Shown here one piece after another: positions 1 to 8,604 of a DNA stretch of 64,000 bases (position 1 is its first letter; each line of letters opens with the position of its first letter). The stretch lies in contig PNOH01000013.1 in NCBI GenBank assembly GCA_013824715.1, positions 1 to 64,000 of the forward strand, in the 5' to 3' direction. Made by a program: the position numbers and the translations under genes. The notes under the pieces are model-generated. The model made no database searches. It was not told the DNA's origin and saw only the letters and a list, made by a program, of their open reading frames with translations. Source of the stretch: Odoribacter sp. (GTDB lineage Bacteria > Bacteroidota > Bacteroidia > Bacteroidales > Prolixibacteraceae).

Positions 1-81
1 AATTATGAATATAATTATCTTGGTAGTAGCGGTATTGACAAGCGGGATGGTTTTTGTGTTCGTTGTCTAAAGGATTATTGA
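1..81 (+). CDS. C-terminal fragment of a FISUMP-like surface protein (partial)
   Basis: The first frame is open from the window edge to a TGA at 79-81 and encodes 26 residues ending GFCVRCLKDY. A closing G-F-x-V-R-C-x-x-D is the usual end of the Fibrobacter succinogenes major paralogous (FISUMP) domain, which is frequent at the C-termini of secreted or lipoprotein-type surface proteins of Bacteroidota. Only this tail is visible, so nothing can be said about upstream domains or function. The call rests on one short motif. Confidence 0.55.
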   Translation, partial: NYEYNYLGSSGIDKRDGFCVRCLKDY

Positions 82-535
82 GTATTCAAGTTGCTAAAAA
101 GTTTAATTCAATCAAATATTTCTCCAATTCATCAGTTATTTGTGCTTTGTTACAAACTTTAATAAGGTTTCAAATAAATGTTATATTCAGGTCTTAAACC
201 CTGCTCTGCCCCTCGTTTGAGTGATAGCGGAAACGATGGGTTGTTGGTTTTGCATCTAAAACGTGTAATTTGTGAAGTTTACAAGGAGATTTAATACAAC
301 TTTATCTCACCAATATCACTCAATCACCAATCAACTCCGGAGCATTCATTTCCAAAACATAAATCCGCTAACCTGTCCTTTCCTCATTTATTTCCGCTCA
401 GTTTCTTTACGAAAACAAATGAATGATACATGGCAATTGAGTAAAACAAACAAGGCCTGGATAAATTATGCATAGCTACAGCGTAAAAAGCAGATTCCTG
501 TAATGGAGGAAACTCCGATTAACGCCGAACAGCAA
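82..535. other. Gene-poor intergenic stretch
   Basis: No convincing gene lies here. One 67-codon open frame (272-475, plus strand) has no family resemblance, and its basic, low-complexity composition is that of non-coding sequence. A fragment near 213-238 looks like worn repeat sequence. No clear promoter or RNA gene was seen. Confidence 0.5.
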
Positions 536-563
536 AGCCGTCCCAATTTCTATTGAGACGGCT
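536..563 (-). terminator. Probable hairpin terminator downstream of the PQQ-propeller gene
   Basis: AGCCGTC (536-542) pairs with GACGGCT (557-563), and inner CAAT/ATTG pairs extend the stem around a small loop. It lies 17 bp beyond the stop codon of the minus-strand gene ending at 581. The T-tract is weak on both strands, so efficiency is uncertain. Confidence 0.5.
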
Positions 564-580
564 TCTCTTTGGTTCAGTCT

Positions 581-1897
581 CTACCGAATGCAATAAATAG
601 CTTTTTCACCCCGGAAAACATAAGAGCCATTTGCAATGGCTGTTGATGCCCAGAAGATATCGTTCTCCAATGTATTCTTTTCCAGCTCTTTAAAAGCTCC
701 ACCTGCCTGTATGACATGCGTTGTTCCTTTTTCTTCGAGGCAATATATTTTCCCGTTATAAGCCCATGGCGAAGCCCAAAAAGCTTTGGCGCCAGTAATT
801 TTAGCGCCGGGATAAACTGCTGCTCCCGTAGCAGAATCGTAGCAATATAATTTCCCCATATTGCGATCGGCAATATAAATCAGGCCTTCGTAAAACAGTG
901 GAGAAGCCATGGCAATTCCCGATTCAGGTACCGACCAGGCCACCCATTTATTTGAAGCTTCTCCTTCTTTTAGCGAAATATCTCCGGAAGCTCCTGCTTT
1001 TATGCCAAATAAGGTACCACCACCGTCACTACGTTTTTCATTTCCCATAAAAAGCATGTCTGAATCAGTAACCGGAGATGAAATAGTCCGGCCTCCTTTC
1101 AGGTCGAGTTCCCAGTTGAGCTTGCCATTTTCAGGGTTATAGGAACGAGCTTTTTTGCCCTGAGTCACGAGTTCTGTCCGCACGCTGTTTTTCCAAATAA
1201 CAGGCGTTCCCCAGGTTGACTTTTCGTCACGATCTACTCGCCAGATTTCTTTACCTGTTTTTGAATCAAGCGCTGCCAAAAAGGACTTTTCTTCATTGTC
1301 AATTAGCATGTACAATACATTGTTGTACAGAAGCGGAGATGTTGATGTACCCCAGTTCGATTGCATCGGGTAATTTCCCAGATCCTTTTCCCATACCTTG
1401 TTCCCAACCATATCGAAGCAATACAATCCGGTCATTCCAAAGTAGGCATAAACATTTTTGCCATCGGTGACCATGGTTTCCGGGGCATAATTATTGTCGC
1501 GATGGGTTTTGTATTTTGGCAGGCCGTGGTAAGCCACTTTTTTCCAGATTTCCTTTCCCGAATTTAAATCAAGGCAAATAACCTCAAAATTATACACGGC
1601 ATCAGGCGGATTTTCAGGCCTACCGCCTCCTGAAGCTGAAGGTAAAACTGATGGATCCTCCAAAACAGCATTGGTAAAAAACACCTTGCTTCCCCAAACA
1701 ATAGGACAAGACCATCCTCTACCTTTAAGATCATATTTCCAACTCAGGTTTTTGGTATTACTCCATTCGTCGGGGAGCTTTTGCTCTAAAGGAAGTTGAT
1801 TACTATTGGCGCCACGAAAATTTGGCCAGTTGTTGGTCGTAGTTGCAGTAAAAATGGCAACTGCAAAAGTCAGAGCTAAAAGTTTCAGATTTGTCAT
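581..1897 (-). CDS. PQQ-like beta-propeller repeat protein, exported
   Basis: The 438-residue protein starts with a Sec-type signal peptide (hydrophobic residues about 5-20) followed by NWPNFRGANSN, the W-x-x-F/W-R-G-x-N opening common to secreted BamB/PQQ-like propeller proteins. Repeated blade signatures follow, for example D-x-x-x-G-K-x-I-W near residues 110 and 220. Such proteins usually fold as eight-bladed propellers. Some are quinoprotein dehydrogenases, but this one is short, lacks a cytochrome domain and may be non-catalytic. It is probably periplasmic. The gene stands alone, with a REP-like hairpin upstream and a terminator downstream. Substrate unknown. Confidence 0.8.
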   Translation of the reverse strand: MTNLKLLALTFAVAIFTATTTNNWPNFRGANSNQLPLEQKLPDEWSNTKNLSWKYDLKGRGWSCPIVWGSKVFFTNAVLEDPSVLPSASGGGRPENPPDAVYNFEVICLDLNSGKEIWKKVAYHGLPKYKTHRDNNYAPETMVTDGKNVYAYFGMTGLYCFDMVGNKVWEKDLGNYPMQSNWGTSTSPLLYNNVLYMLIDNEEKSFLAALDSKTGKEIWRVDRDEKSTWGTPVIWKNSVRTELVTQGKKARSYNPENGKLNWELDLKGGRTISSPVTDSDMLFMGNEKRSDGGGTLFGIKAGASGDISLKEGEASNKWVAWSVPESGIAMASPLFYEGLIYIADRNMGKLYCYDSATGAAVYPGAKITGAKAFWASPWAYNGKIYCLEEKGTTHVIQAGGAFKELEKNTLENDIFWASTAIANGSYVFRGEKAIYCIR

Positions 1898-1972
1898 TGG
1901 TTAGGTTTTTTGATTTTGACATGAATGTTATAATTTTCGGACTTCCAATTCAAAGAAGGGCGTAATACTATA

Positions 1973-2005
1973 CCTGATAGGATGAATGGAGTTCATCCTA
2001 TCAGG
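1973..2005. repeat. REP-like palindrome (14-bp perfect inverted repeat)
   Basis: CCTGATAGGATGAA (1973-1986) and TTCATCCTATCAGG (1992-2005) are exact inverted copies around a 5-nt loop. The element sits 10 bp beyond the stop of the transglutaminase gene and before the PQQ-propeller gene. It could act as a 3'-end hairpin, and its form fits the repetitive extragenic palindromes seen elsewhere in this window. Confidence 0.7.
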
Positions 2006-2015
2006 CGCTATAAAC

Positions 2016-4715
2016 CTATGGTTTGCTGCATGAAACTTTTGCTTCCACCATTTTAGGATTTGATTCGATGGCAGAAATCACCTTCAGGAGTTGTTCGCCC
2101 ATACCGATTTTGTATCCGGAGGAAAACAGGTAAACATTTCCGGCGGCATCGCAGAACAGCACCAGCGGGAGTTTGTCTTTAAGCCCGGAGCCGTAAATAG
2201 CCGAAATGGCATTCAGGATTTGATCGTCAGGATCAATCCCGCTCTCCATCTTTGCGGGCAGTTGATAGGTTTTCAGCACTCCGGCCTGTCCGGCTTTTTC
2301 GGTTGGCATGGCAAAAATAAATTGCCCACCCCACTTGTTGAAATGATCAATGTATGGGCCCAAATCGTTCAGGATGTGATTCGAAGGTTCTTTATCCGGA
2401 TCGAGCATCACCAGCACCGAAAACTTTCCGGCAACCAGCGACGACAAACCGACCACTTTCCCATCACTTGTTTTTTGCAAGTTCAGCGCATCAAAGTTCA
2501 GTTTTCCCGATGGCTTCAACTCGCCCGACTGTTTACGAAGTTCCACCGGAATGGTGGTCAGTTTGCCCTTTTCAATGGTGAAGAAAGTCATTTTGCTCAG
2601 CACCGATCCATCTTCGAGGCGATTGCCGGTAATCAACGAATATTGTCCCATTTCCAGTTCAAGCGGTTTCACCGTGTTTGTCAGTTTTCCACCTTCAGGG
2701 AATTCGAGGGTGCGGTAAAAGCCGTCTTTCAGGAAACCAATGGTATAATGCAGGTAATATTGCGGAGCTACCGGATTGCCTTTGTCGTTCAGTTTTAGCA
2801 TTCCTTTTTCGGGTTGGGTCAAAATTTCGGCGTCGAATCCTGCCCGAAGCCATTCGCCGTTTTTGTTGTATTCCGGAATTTGGGTTTCGGGATTCAACCG
2901 GGCCGGAATACCAAATGTCCGGCAGGCTGCCACGAAGAAAATATCCCGCGAAAGGGGATCAGCAACCCGAAGATTATACACTCCAGTCGGACTTAGCGGC
3001 GCCCGTGAATGTTTGTTGGCAACCGTATTGATGCGGATGTTTTCGCGAATCCAGTTGGTTAAAACCGAAATGTCGGTGCGGGTCGATTGCACCATTTCAG
3101 AACTAAACTTTGCTGCCAGAAAGCTTCTCCACGGACTTAAATTTTCGAGCGCAATGCGCGGAGAAAGAATGTATTTGGTGAAAAGTTCTTTGGATGGAAC
3201 CAACTTTTTTACGCCGGACTGAGCCGTTTGCACCAGATGATCTGTCAGGATAGACTCAGGCGCATCGCTGTAATCTTTGTCTGCAAGCTGAATGGCCAGT
3301 TCCAGAACCGTGCTTCTAAATGTTGCCGCATTTTTTTCGAGGTAAGCCGAAATTTGGTCCCAGTTGCCGTAGCTCAGCTTGATGAATCGCGCAATAGTAT
3401 CCGCCGGAAGTTTGGTTTTAGCAGCAAAATCAGTAATCCAAACCGAATCTTTGAAGGTTGCCATTGTGGCATTCCGGATTGAATCTTCTTTGGCCAACCG
3501 GATGTCGTTGGTCTTTTTGGCTTCCGGAGTCACCGTGCTTTCCACTTTCACATTATGAGGTGGAACCAGATCGAATACTTCTCCCACATTGACTGGTGTA
3601 CTTTGGTTCAGGACGAGTTGGAGTGTATCTTTTTCGGGAACCGAAAGCTTTTGGTAAGCAAATTTCCCGTCTTTGGCTGCCCAAATCACAAGGTCGCCCA
3701 TGCCGGTATTCAGGCTGGCAAAACCTTCAGCATTGGTAAATCCGGTGGCAATCGGATAATATTCGGCGTAGTTGTACAACTGGAACTCTACTTTGGCGCT
3801 GTCGGCGGGCGTTCCGTCGGCCTTTTTCACCGAAATTGTAATCTTTTTCGTTGCAGCGTAATTCGAGGTGAGGTTCAATTCTGAAAACCGGTCTTCAGGA
3901 GTCAGTACTTGGCCGGTTCCAAAATATTTTCCATAAGCACGTGTGTGCACCAGCATTACCCGCGTAGCCGGTTCGCTAAACCAGCCCATGTTCAGGTCAA
4001 CATCGGGTTCGCAGGCGCCGAGGTAGTTCCATTTACCATCAATCCAAACTTCCACCCAAGCGTGGTTATCGTCGGAGTGGGCCCAGCGCGGCGTGTAAAC
4101 CTGACGGGCAGGGATTCCGGCGGTACGCATGGCCGAAACGGTAAAGGTTGACTCTTCGCCACAACGTCCGAAAGTCTTTTTCACGGCGCTGAGCGGAGAA
4201 CTGGTACGTGAGTCGGTTCCCCGGTAGTTCACTTTTTCGTGGCACCAGTGGTTGATTTCCAGGGCGGCCTGCTTCATGTCCATTCCCTTGATTCGCGTTG
4301 TGATTTCGTCATACATCACTTCGCGGAAATTATCGAGGTTTTCGTTGTTCACACGCAAGGGCAGCACAAAATGCAGAAATTCTTCTTCCGGAATGCTTTT
4401 CCCCCATGCCATTTCCTGACGGACTTTCAGGCTGAACTGAATGTTTTTCAGGAAAAATTCGGGCTCATAATCGGCCAGATCGCTCAATGGCATATAGGCA
4501 TAAACGAACTCCAATGCCTGTTTTTCTTCCGGAGAAAGTGGCTGGTTAAAAATATCCCAGATCGGAAGGAGACTTTTCGAAGTCAGTTCTTTCTGAACCA
4601 ACAACATGTGCTGAATGTCAGCCAGCCGTTCGGGATTTTGAATGAACGACTGCTTTTTTGAACAGGATAAAAGAAGGATGGAAATAAGAGTGAGAGCAAA
4701 AAATCTATTAACCAT
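2016..4715 (-). CDS. Transglutaminase-like domain lipoprotein
   Basis: This 899-residue protein begins with a lipoprotein signal (ILLLSC, Cys18), so it should be lipid-anchored in the envelope. A transglutaminase/protease-like core covers about residues 130-245: Cys185 in GRCGEES, His218 in NHAWVEVW and an acidic residue in ACEPDVD near 238 form the likely triad. A carboxypeptidase-regulatory-like beta domain follows (about 285-370). A second, diverged transglutaminase-like segment lies near 560-650, and the C-terminus (about 750-890) resembles a thioredoxin-like fold without an obvious CxxC. Related lipoproteins are common in Bacteroidota and are often called peptide- or glycan-processing enzymes, but no substrate can be assigned. 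Confidence 0.75.
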   Translation of the reverse strand: MVNRFFALTLISILLLSCSKKQSFIQNPERLADIQHMLLVQKELTSKSLLPIWDIFNQPLSPEEKQALEFVYAYMPLSDLADYEPEFFLKNIQFSLKVRQEMAWGKSIPEEEFLHFVLPLRVNNENLDNFREVMYDEITTRIKGMDMKQAALEINHWCHEKVNYRGTDSRTSSPLSAVKKTFGRCGEESTFTVSAMRTAGIPARQVYTPRWAHSDDNHAWVEVWIDGKWNYLGACEPDVDLNMGWFSEPATRVMLVHTRAYGKYFGTGQVLTPEDRFSELNLTSNYAATKKITISVKKADGTPADSAKVEFQLYNYAEYYPIATGFTNAEGFASLNTGMGDLVIWAAKDGKFAYQKLSVPEKDTLQLVLNQSTPVNVGEVFDLVPPHNVKVESTVTPEAKKTNDIRLAKEDSIRNATMATFKDSVWITDFAAKTKLPADTIARFIKLSYGNWDQISAYLEKNAATFRSTVLELAIQLADKDYSDAPESILTDHLVQTAQSGVKKLVPSKELFTKYILSPRIALENLSPWRSFLAAKFSSEMVQSTRTDISVLTNWIRENIRINTVANKHSRAPLSPTGVYNLRVADPLSRDIFFVAACRTFGIPARLNPETQIPEYNKNGEWLRAGFDAEILTQPEKGMLKLNDKGNPVAPQYYLHYTIGFLKDGFYRTLEFPEGGKLTNTVKPLELEMGQYSLITGNRLEDGSVLSKMTFFTIEKGKLTTIPVELRKQSGELKPSGKLNFDALNLQKTSDGKVVGLSSLVAGKFSVLVMLDPDKEPSNHILNDLGPYIDHFNKWGGQFIFAMPTEKAGQAGVLKTYQLPAKMESGIDPDDQILNAISAIYGSGLKDKLPLVLFCDAAGNVYLFSSGYKIGMGEQLLKVISAIESNPKMVEAKVSCSKP

Positions 4716-4767
4716 GAATTATTACATTTACTTGTTTCAAGATGAATTGAATTAGTGGCAGTAAATA

Positions 4768-7659
4768 CTAAATTGCTTTATCTTTTTGTTTTGATCTGGT
4801 TTTGGTCTTAGTAAACAAATCTGCCTTATATTTTTCGTAGAGTTCAAATAAAAAGACCATTCTGTTCGCCTCACTTATGAATGGTTGTGGCCTGTATGCC
4901 AAATCAACAGCTTTGTCTAACTCGTTGTGCGCTTTTACCAATGTTGGTGGCATTGTCAACGGATTGTATAAATCTGCCAAAGAATGGTTGGGGAACTCCG
5001 CCCTTGTGTCTAAAACTTTTTGTGCCTTTTGTTGTATGGCATTTATTTGTTTTTCGGTTGGATTAAATGGCCAGGGGAAATTGTTGTAAACCAAACTGTT
5101 TGAATATCTAAAATCACTTTTTAATCTACCACATACATATTTAACCCATGTCATATGAAAACCTGAAGTGAGAATTCCAAATAGATACAAACTTGCATTT
5201 GGTATTGTTCTTGCCAAATCACTCGCCACAATATCTTTACTCAAATATCCTATTGGTATATACTTTCTATTTTCAGAAGAAACACCTGGGATAAGCAGAT
5301 AATTTGTATCAGGTTGTCTGATTTCTCCAAATAACATAGGATACTCAGCAAGCTTTCTAGTATTGAGTCTTGTACTTTTCGATCTATATTCCTTTACTGC
5401 TTGCACTCTTTTTAAAGTTTCCTTAAGTTTAGAGTAATCGGTGGGAGGAACGTCCTTTAGCCAGATGCACCATCTTTTTATACTATTAATAAATTCTTGT
5501 GAACCAATAAATGGTCTGATAAATTTATTCGATTCTGGTTCCTTTGATACGAATTCATCTTTTTCTTCATCACTTAAAAGCAAGTTGCCACCATCATTAG
5601 CCATGCTACCGTAATTGATTTCGGGAACTTTACAAATCGGCTTAGTTCTTGACAAAATTGCAAAATCCTTCCCTTCAATCAGATAGGGATTAATATTTCT
5701 TACTTTAATCACATGGGGTTCTCCTTTAGTACCTTCGTATTCATAAATAGTCTTGCTAGTCGTATCGAAACCAGCAAAGCCAATTATTACTACATGAACG
5801 GCTGCGTTTCCTTTTGCTTCGTTGTTCCAACTAAAAGTGCGATGAGCAAAATGAATTTTTATCTTATAATGATTAAAAAGCAAGTTCCATAAAACACCTG
5901 TTTGTTCTCCTTGAACAATCGAATTTGTAGAAACAAACGCAACTTTTGTTTTTGTATTAGTTATTAGTTGTGCAGCCTTTAAATACCAAGCTGCAACATA
6001 ATCTAACACTCCAGCGCTCTTTACTCCAGCAAATACTTTTTCCATATCTGCTTTTTGTGCTCCATTCTGCAAACTCTTACCTATAAAAGGTGGATTGCCT
6101 ATGATATAATCGAAACTTAATTCTCCCGTAAAAGATACTGGCGGATTGCCTTCTAAAACATTAATCTGCCTGCTGAAAACATTTACTGTTTGGTAATGAA
6201 CTGTTGGTTCATTAAGCGAAATCACATTAGTGACATCAGCGGCAATATCTATTGTATCATGATTTGTTAGTGAACGCCAGTCAATTTGCAACGCATTTCC
6301 GTGTACGATATTTGCAGCCTTTTTCAATGGCAAACGAACAAAGTATTGCCCAAACTCATTGCTGATTTGCATGTTCATTTGGTGGTCGATTAACCACATG
6401 GCGACTTCGGCTATCCGGGCAGGAAATTCTTCGTATTCAATACCATACATCATATCAACATCAAGCCAGAGAATATCCCTGACATCTAAAAATCGCTGTC
6501 CGGTTTTATTTTGTGCCCTTAAAATTTCAAGTTCCAATAAGCGTAATTCACGGTAAGTAATTACAAGGAAGTTTCCACAGCCACAAGCAGGGTCAAGAAA
6601 TTTAAGCCGGCTTATTCTTTTATGAAATTCCTGAAGTTTGTTTTTATTGTCTTTAATACTTTCAAATTCCTTCCAAAGGTCGTCAAGGAAAAGTGGCTTG
6701 ATCAATTTCAAAATATTGGTTTCGCTGGTGTAATGTGCCCCCAGATTTCTGCGTTCTTTTGGGTTCATCACACTTTGAAACATGGATCCAAAAATGGCTG
6801 GCGAAATCTTAGTCCAGTCAATGTAGCAACACTCCAATAATGCTTGTCTCATTTTGCTGTCAAAACTCGCCATTGGCAGAATTTCTTCAAAAAGCTTACC
6901 GTTCACATAAGGAAAATCAGCGAGCTGCTCATCAAGATTTTTGAATCGTTTTTCCTTGGAGGTATTTAAAACCTGGAATAATTCCTGAAGTTTGGCGGCC
7001 AGGTCGCTGCCATCTTCACTGGTACGTTGTTCAATGAAGTCCTGAAATTGTTGTTTGTCAAAAATGGTAGTGTCTTCGGCAAACAAACAGAAAAGTATGC
7101 GCACCAGATAAACTTCTAATGGATGTCCGGTATAACCAATTTCTTTCAACCGATCGTGAAGTTTACCCATTAACTCCGCTGCTTTAATATTGGCAGGGTC
7201 CTGCTCTTTGTATATCTTTTTCTGATAACCTAAAATGTATCCAAAATGCTGAACATTATTTACTAATTCATTCAGTTTAAACTCGATGATCTTTCCGTCT
7301 TCCAGATCATAAAGCCTGAAGTTTTCAAAGTCAGAAATAAGAATGTATTTTGGCAATTCGTGCTGTTTAAGGCCATAGGTATAATCTACAGCTTGATGGT
7401 AAGCTTTGTCAAGGTTTTTACCCCGACTTTTCATTTCAATTAAAATGGTTCCTTTCCAAAGAAGATCAATATAACCATCCGTTTCGTCCAGTTTTTTTAC
7501 CCGGTGTTCGAAGGTCGAGACCCTTTTGCTGCTAATCCCAAACACATTGAAAAACTCAACCAAAAATGGTTTGGCATCGGCCTCTTCATTATGAGTGCCT
7601 GCCCATTCTTTCGAGAAATTCTGCGCGCGGTCTTTTATTTCGTTCCAGCTTAATGCCAT
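4768..7659 (-). CDS. Type IIL (MmeI-like) restriction-modification enzyme
   Basis: A single 963-residue polypeptide carries both activities. The N-terminus has a PD-ExK nuclease signature, Asp65-x9-Glu75-Met-Lys77, with the spacing of the MmeI family. A helical spacer follows. The N6-adenine methyltransferase core has GAHYTS (307-312), the S-adenosylmethionine-binding motif I DPACGCGNF (356-364) and the catalytic NPPF (522-525). The region from about 620 to 850 would be the target-recognition domain, followed by a short helical C-terminus. Enzymes of this family methylate one strand of an asymmetric site and cut at a distance, without separate R, M or S subunits. None are encoded nearby. The recognition sequence cannot be read from the protein. 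The frame is intact and all motifs are present, so it is probably active. Confidence 0.88.
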   Translation of the reverse strand: MALSWNEIKDRAQNFSKEWAGTHNEEADAKPFLVEFFNVFGISSKRVSTFEHRVKKLDETDGYIDLLWKGTILIEMKSRGKNLDKAYHQAVDYTYGLKQHELPKYILISDFENFRLYDLEDGKIIEFKLNELVNNVQHFGYILGYQKKIYKEQDPANIKAAELMGKLHDRLKEIGYTGHPLEVYLVRILFCLFAEDTTIFDKQQFQDFIEQRTSEDGSDLAAKLQELFQVLNTSKEKRFKNLDEQLADFPYVNGKLFEEILPMASFDSKMRQALLECCYIDWTKISPAIFGSMFQSVMNPKERRNLGAHYTSETNILKLIKPLFLDDLWKEFESIKDNKNKLQEFHKRISRLKFLDPACGCGNFLVITYRELRLLELEILRAQNKTGQRFLDVRDILWLDVDMMYGIEYEEFPARIAEVAMWLIDHQMNMQISNEFGQYFVRLPLKKAANIVHGNALQIDWRSLTNHDTIDIAADVTNVISLNEPTVHYQTVNVFSRQINVLEGNPPVSFTGELSFDYIIGNPPFIGKSLQNGAQKADMEKVFAGVKSAGVLDYVAAWYLKAAQLITNTKTKVAFVSTNSIVQGEQTGVLWNLLFNHYKIKIHFAHRTFSWNNEAKGNAAVHVVIIGFAGFDTTSKTIYEYEGTKGEPHVIKVRNINPYLIEGKDFAILSRTKPICKVPEINYGSMANDGGNLLLSDEEKDEFVSKEPESNKFIRPFIGSQEFINSIKRWCIWLKDVPPTDYSKLKETLKRVQAVKEYRSKSTRLNTRKLAEYPMLFGEIRQPDTNYLLIPGVSSENRKYIPIGYLSKDIVASDLARTIPNASLYLFGILTSGFHMTWVKYVCGRLKSDFRYSNSLVYNNFPWPFNPTEKQINAIQQKAQKVLDTRAEFPNHSLADLYNPLTMPPTLVKAHNELDKAVDLAYRPQPFISEANRMVFLFELYEKYKADLFTKTKTRSKQKDKAI

Positions 7660-7682
7660 ACTGATTTAGATATTGGTTTGAC

Positions 7683-7703
7683 GATGGGTTTTTTAACCCG
7701 ATC
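7683..7703. terminator. Small hairpin between ROK gene and restriction enzyme gene
   Basis: GATGGGTT and AACCCGATC pair around TTTT with one bulged G. The hairpin lies just past the stop of the ROK-family gene (ends at 7708) and before the start of the restriction enzyme gene. There is no T-run on the minus strand, so it may be a processing or weak termination site. Confidence 0.35.
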
Positions 7704-7707
7704 AAAT

Positions 7708-8601
7708 TTACTTAATTATAGTTTCCCGTGCAAAACAAGCTGCACCAACAGCTCCCGAGAAATCGCCATACTGCGCCTTCACAATTTCGGTCTGATTTCC
7801 GCCGGTACGCCATTCATACCTGCTCATGAAATTTCCGAGTGGTTCAAATAAATCATTCCCGGCTTCAGTAATACCGCCGCCCAGAATAATCATTTCAGGC
7901 GAAAGAATATTGGTGATCGAGGCCAGCGCAATCGCTAATTTTTTGACGGATGTCAGCCAAACTTCAGAAGCAAAGCTGTCGCCCGACCGATAGGCATCCA
8001 ACAATTGATGTGTAGAACTGTATTTTCCTGAAGTTCGTTTTTCAATGGTGCAGTTGCCAATAGCATCTTCGAGGCTCCCGGGAATCCCGATGATATCCGG
8101 CTCTCCGTCACTGTCAATAACCATGTGCCCGATATGCCCGGCCTTGTTGAACGATCCCTGATAAGGTTTCCCATCAATAAGGATTGCACCGCCGACACCG
8201 GTTCCCAAAGTAAGCATCACGACATTTTTTTTATCCCGTGCAGCGCCAAACCGGGCTTCACCCATCATGGCTGAAATGGCGTCATTCAAAACAAAGGTTC
8301 TGGCTTTTAAAAAATCGGACCAGATAAAATTTTCGAGACCCTGAAGGCGGCCAGGCATAAACGCAATTGCAGAATTTGCAGCGTTGGGCAATCCCGGCGC
8401 TGAAATACCTATGACCGGATAGGTGCATTTTATTTTACTCTTTATTTCCTGAACGGCGGTATAAACTGCATTCTTCCAGATGGAATCATCGCCATCGTTG
8501 GTGGGCTGGTACTGCTGGTACAAGGTGTTGCCAAGCTGATCAATGGCTACGGCTTTTATCCGTGAACCGCCCAAATCAATTCCAATTGCTATGTTCGACA
8601 T
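7708..8601 (-). CDS. ROK-family sugar kinase-like protein
   Basis: The 297 residues show the ROK/ASKHA fold: phosphate-1 motif DLGGSRIKA (9-17), a catalytic-type N-D pair in FVLNDA, and phosphate-2 motif LGTGVGGA. The family phosphorylates hexoses or acetylated amino sugars, or acts as a repressor when fused to a DNA-binding domain, which is absent here. The usual CxCGxxGCxE zinc motif is missing: the equivalent stretch reads GIPGSLED. This is therefore a zinc-free variant. It is the last gene of the minus-strand sugar operon, 3 nt from the preceding gene, so it probably phosphorylates a sugar released by that pathway. Substrate unknown. Confidence 0.8.
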   Translation of the reverse strand: MSNIAIGIDLGGSRIKAVAIDQLGNTLYQQYQPTNDGDDSIWKNAVYTAVQEIKSKIKCTYPVIGISAPGLPNAANSAIAFMPGRLQGLENFIWSDFLKARTFVLNDAISAMMGEARFGAARDKKNVVMLTLGTGVGGAILIDGKPYQGSFNKAGHIGHMVIDSDGEPDIIGIPGSLEDAIGNCTIEKRTSGKYSSTHQLLDAYRSGDSFASEVWLTSVKKLAIALASITNILSPEMIILGGGITEAGNDLFEPLGNFMSRYEWRTGGNQTEIVKAQYGDFSGAVGAACFARETIIK

Positions 8602-8604
8602 ATT

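Noticed and set aside
272-475. 67-codon open frame on the plus strand in the left intergenic stretch
   Set aside because: No family pattern, no promoter or ribosome-binding context, and composition of non-coding sequence.
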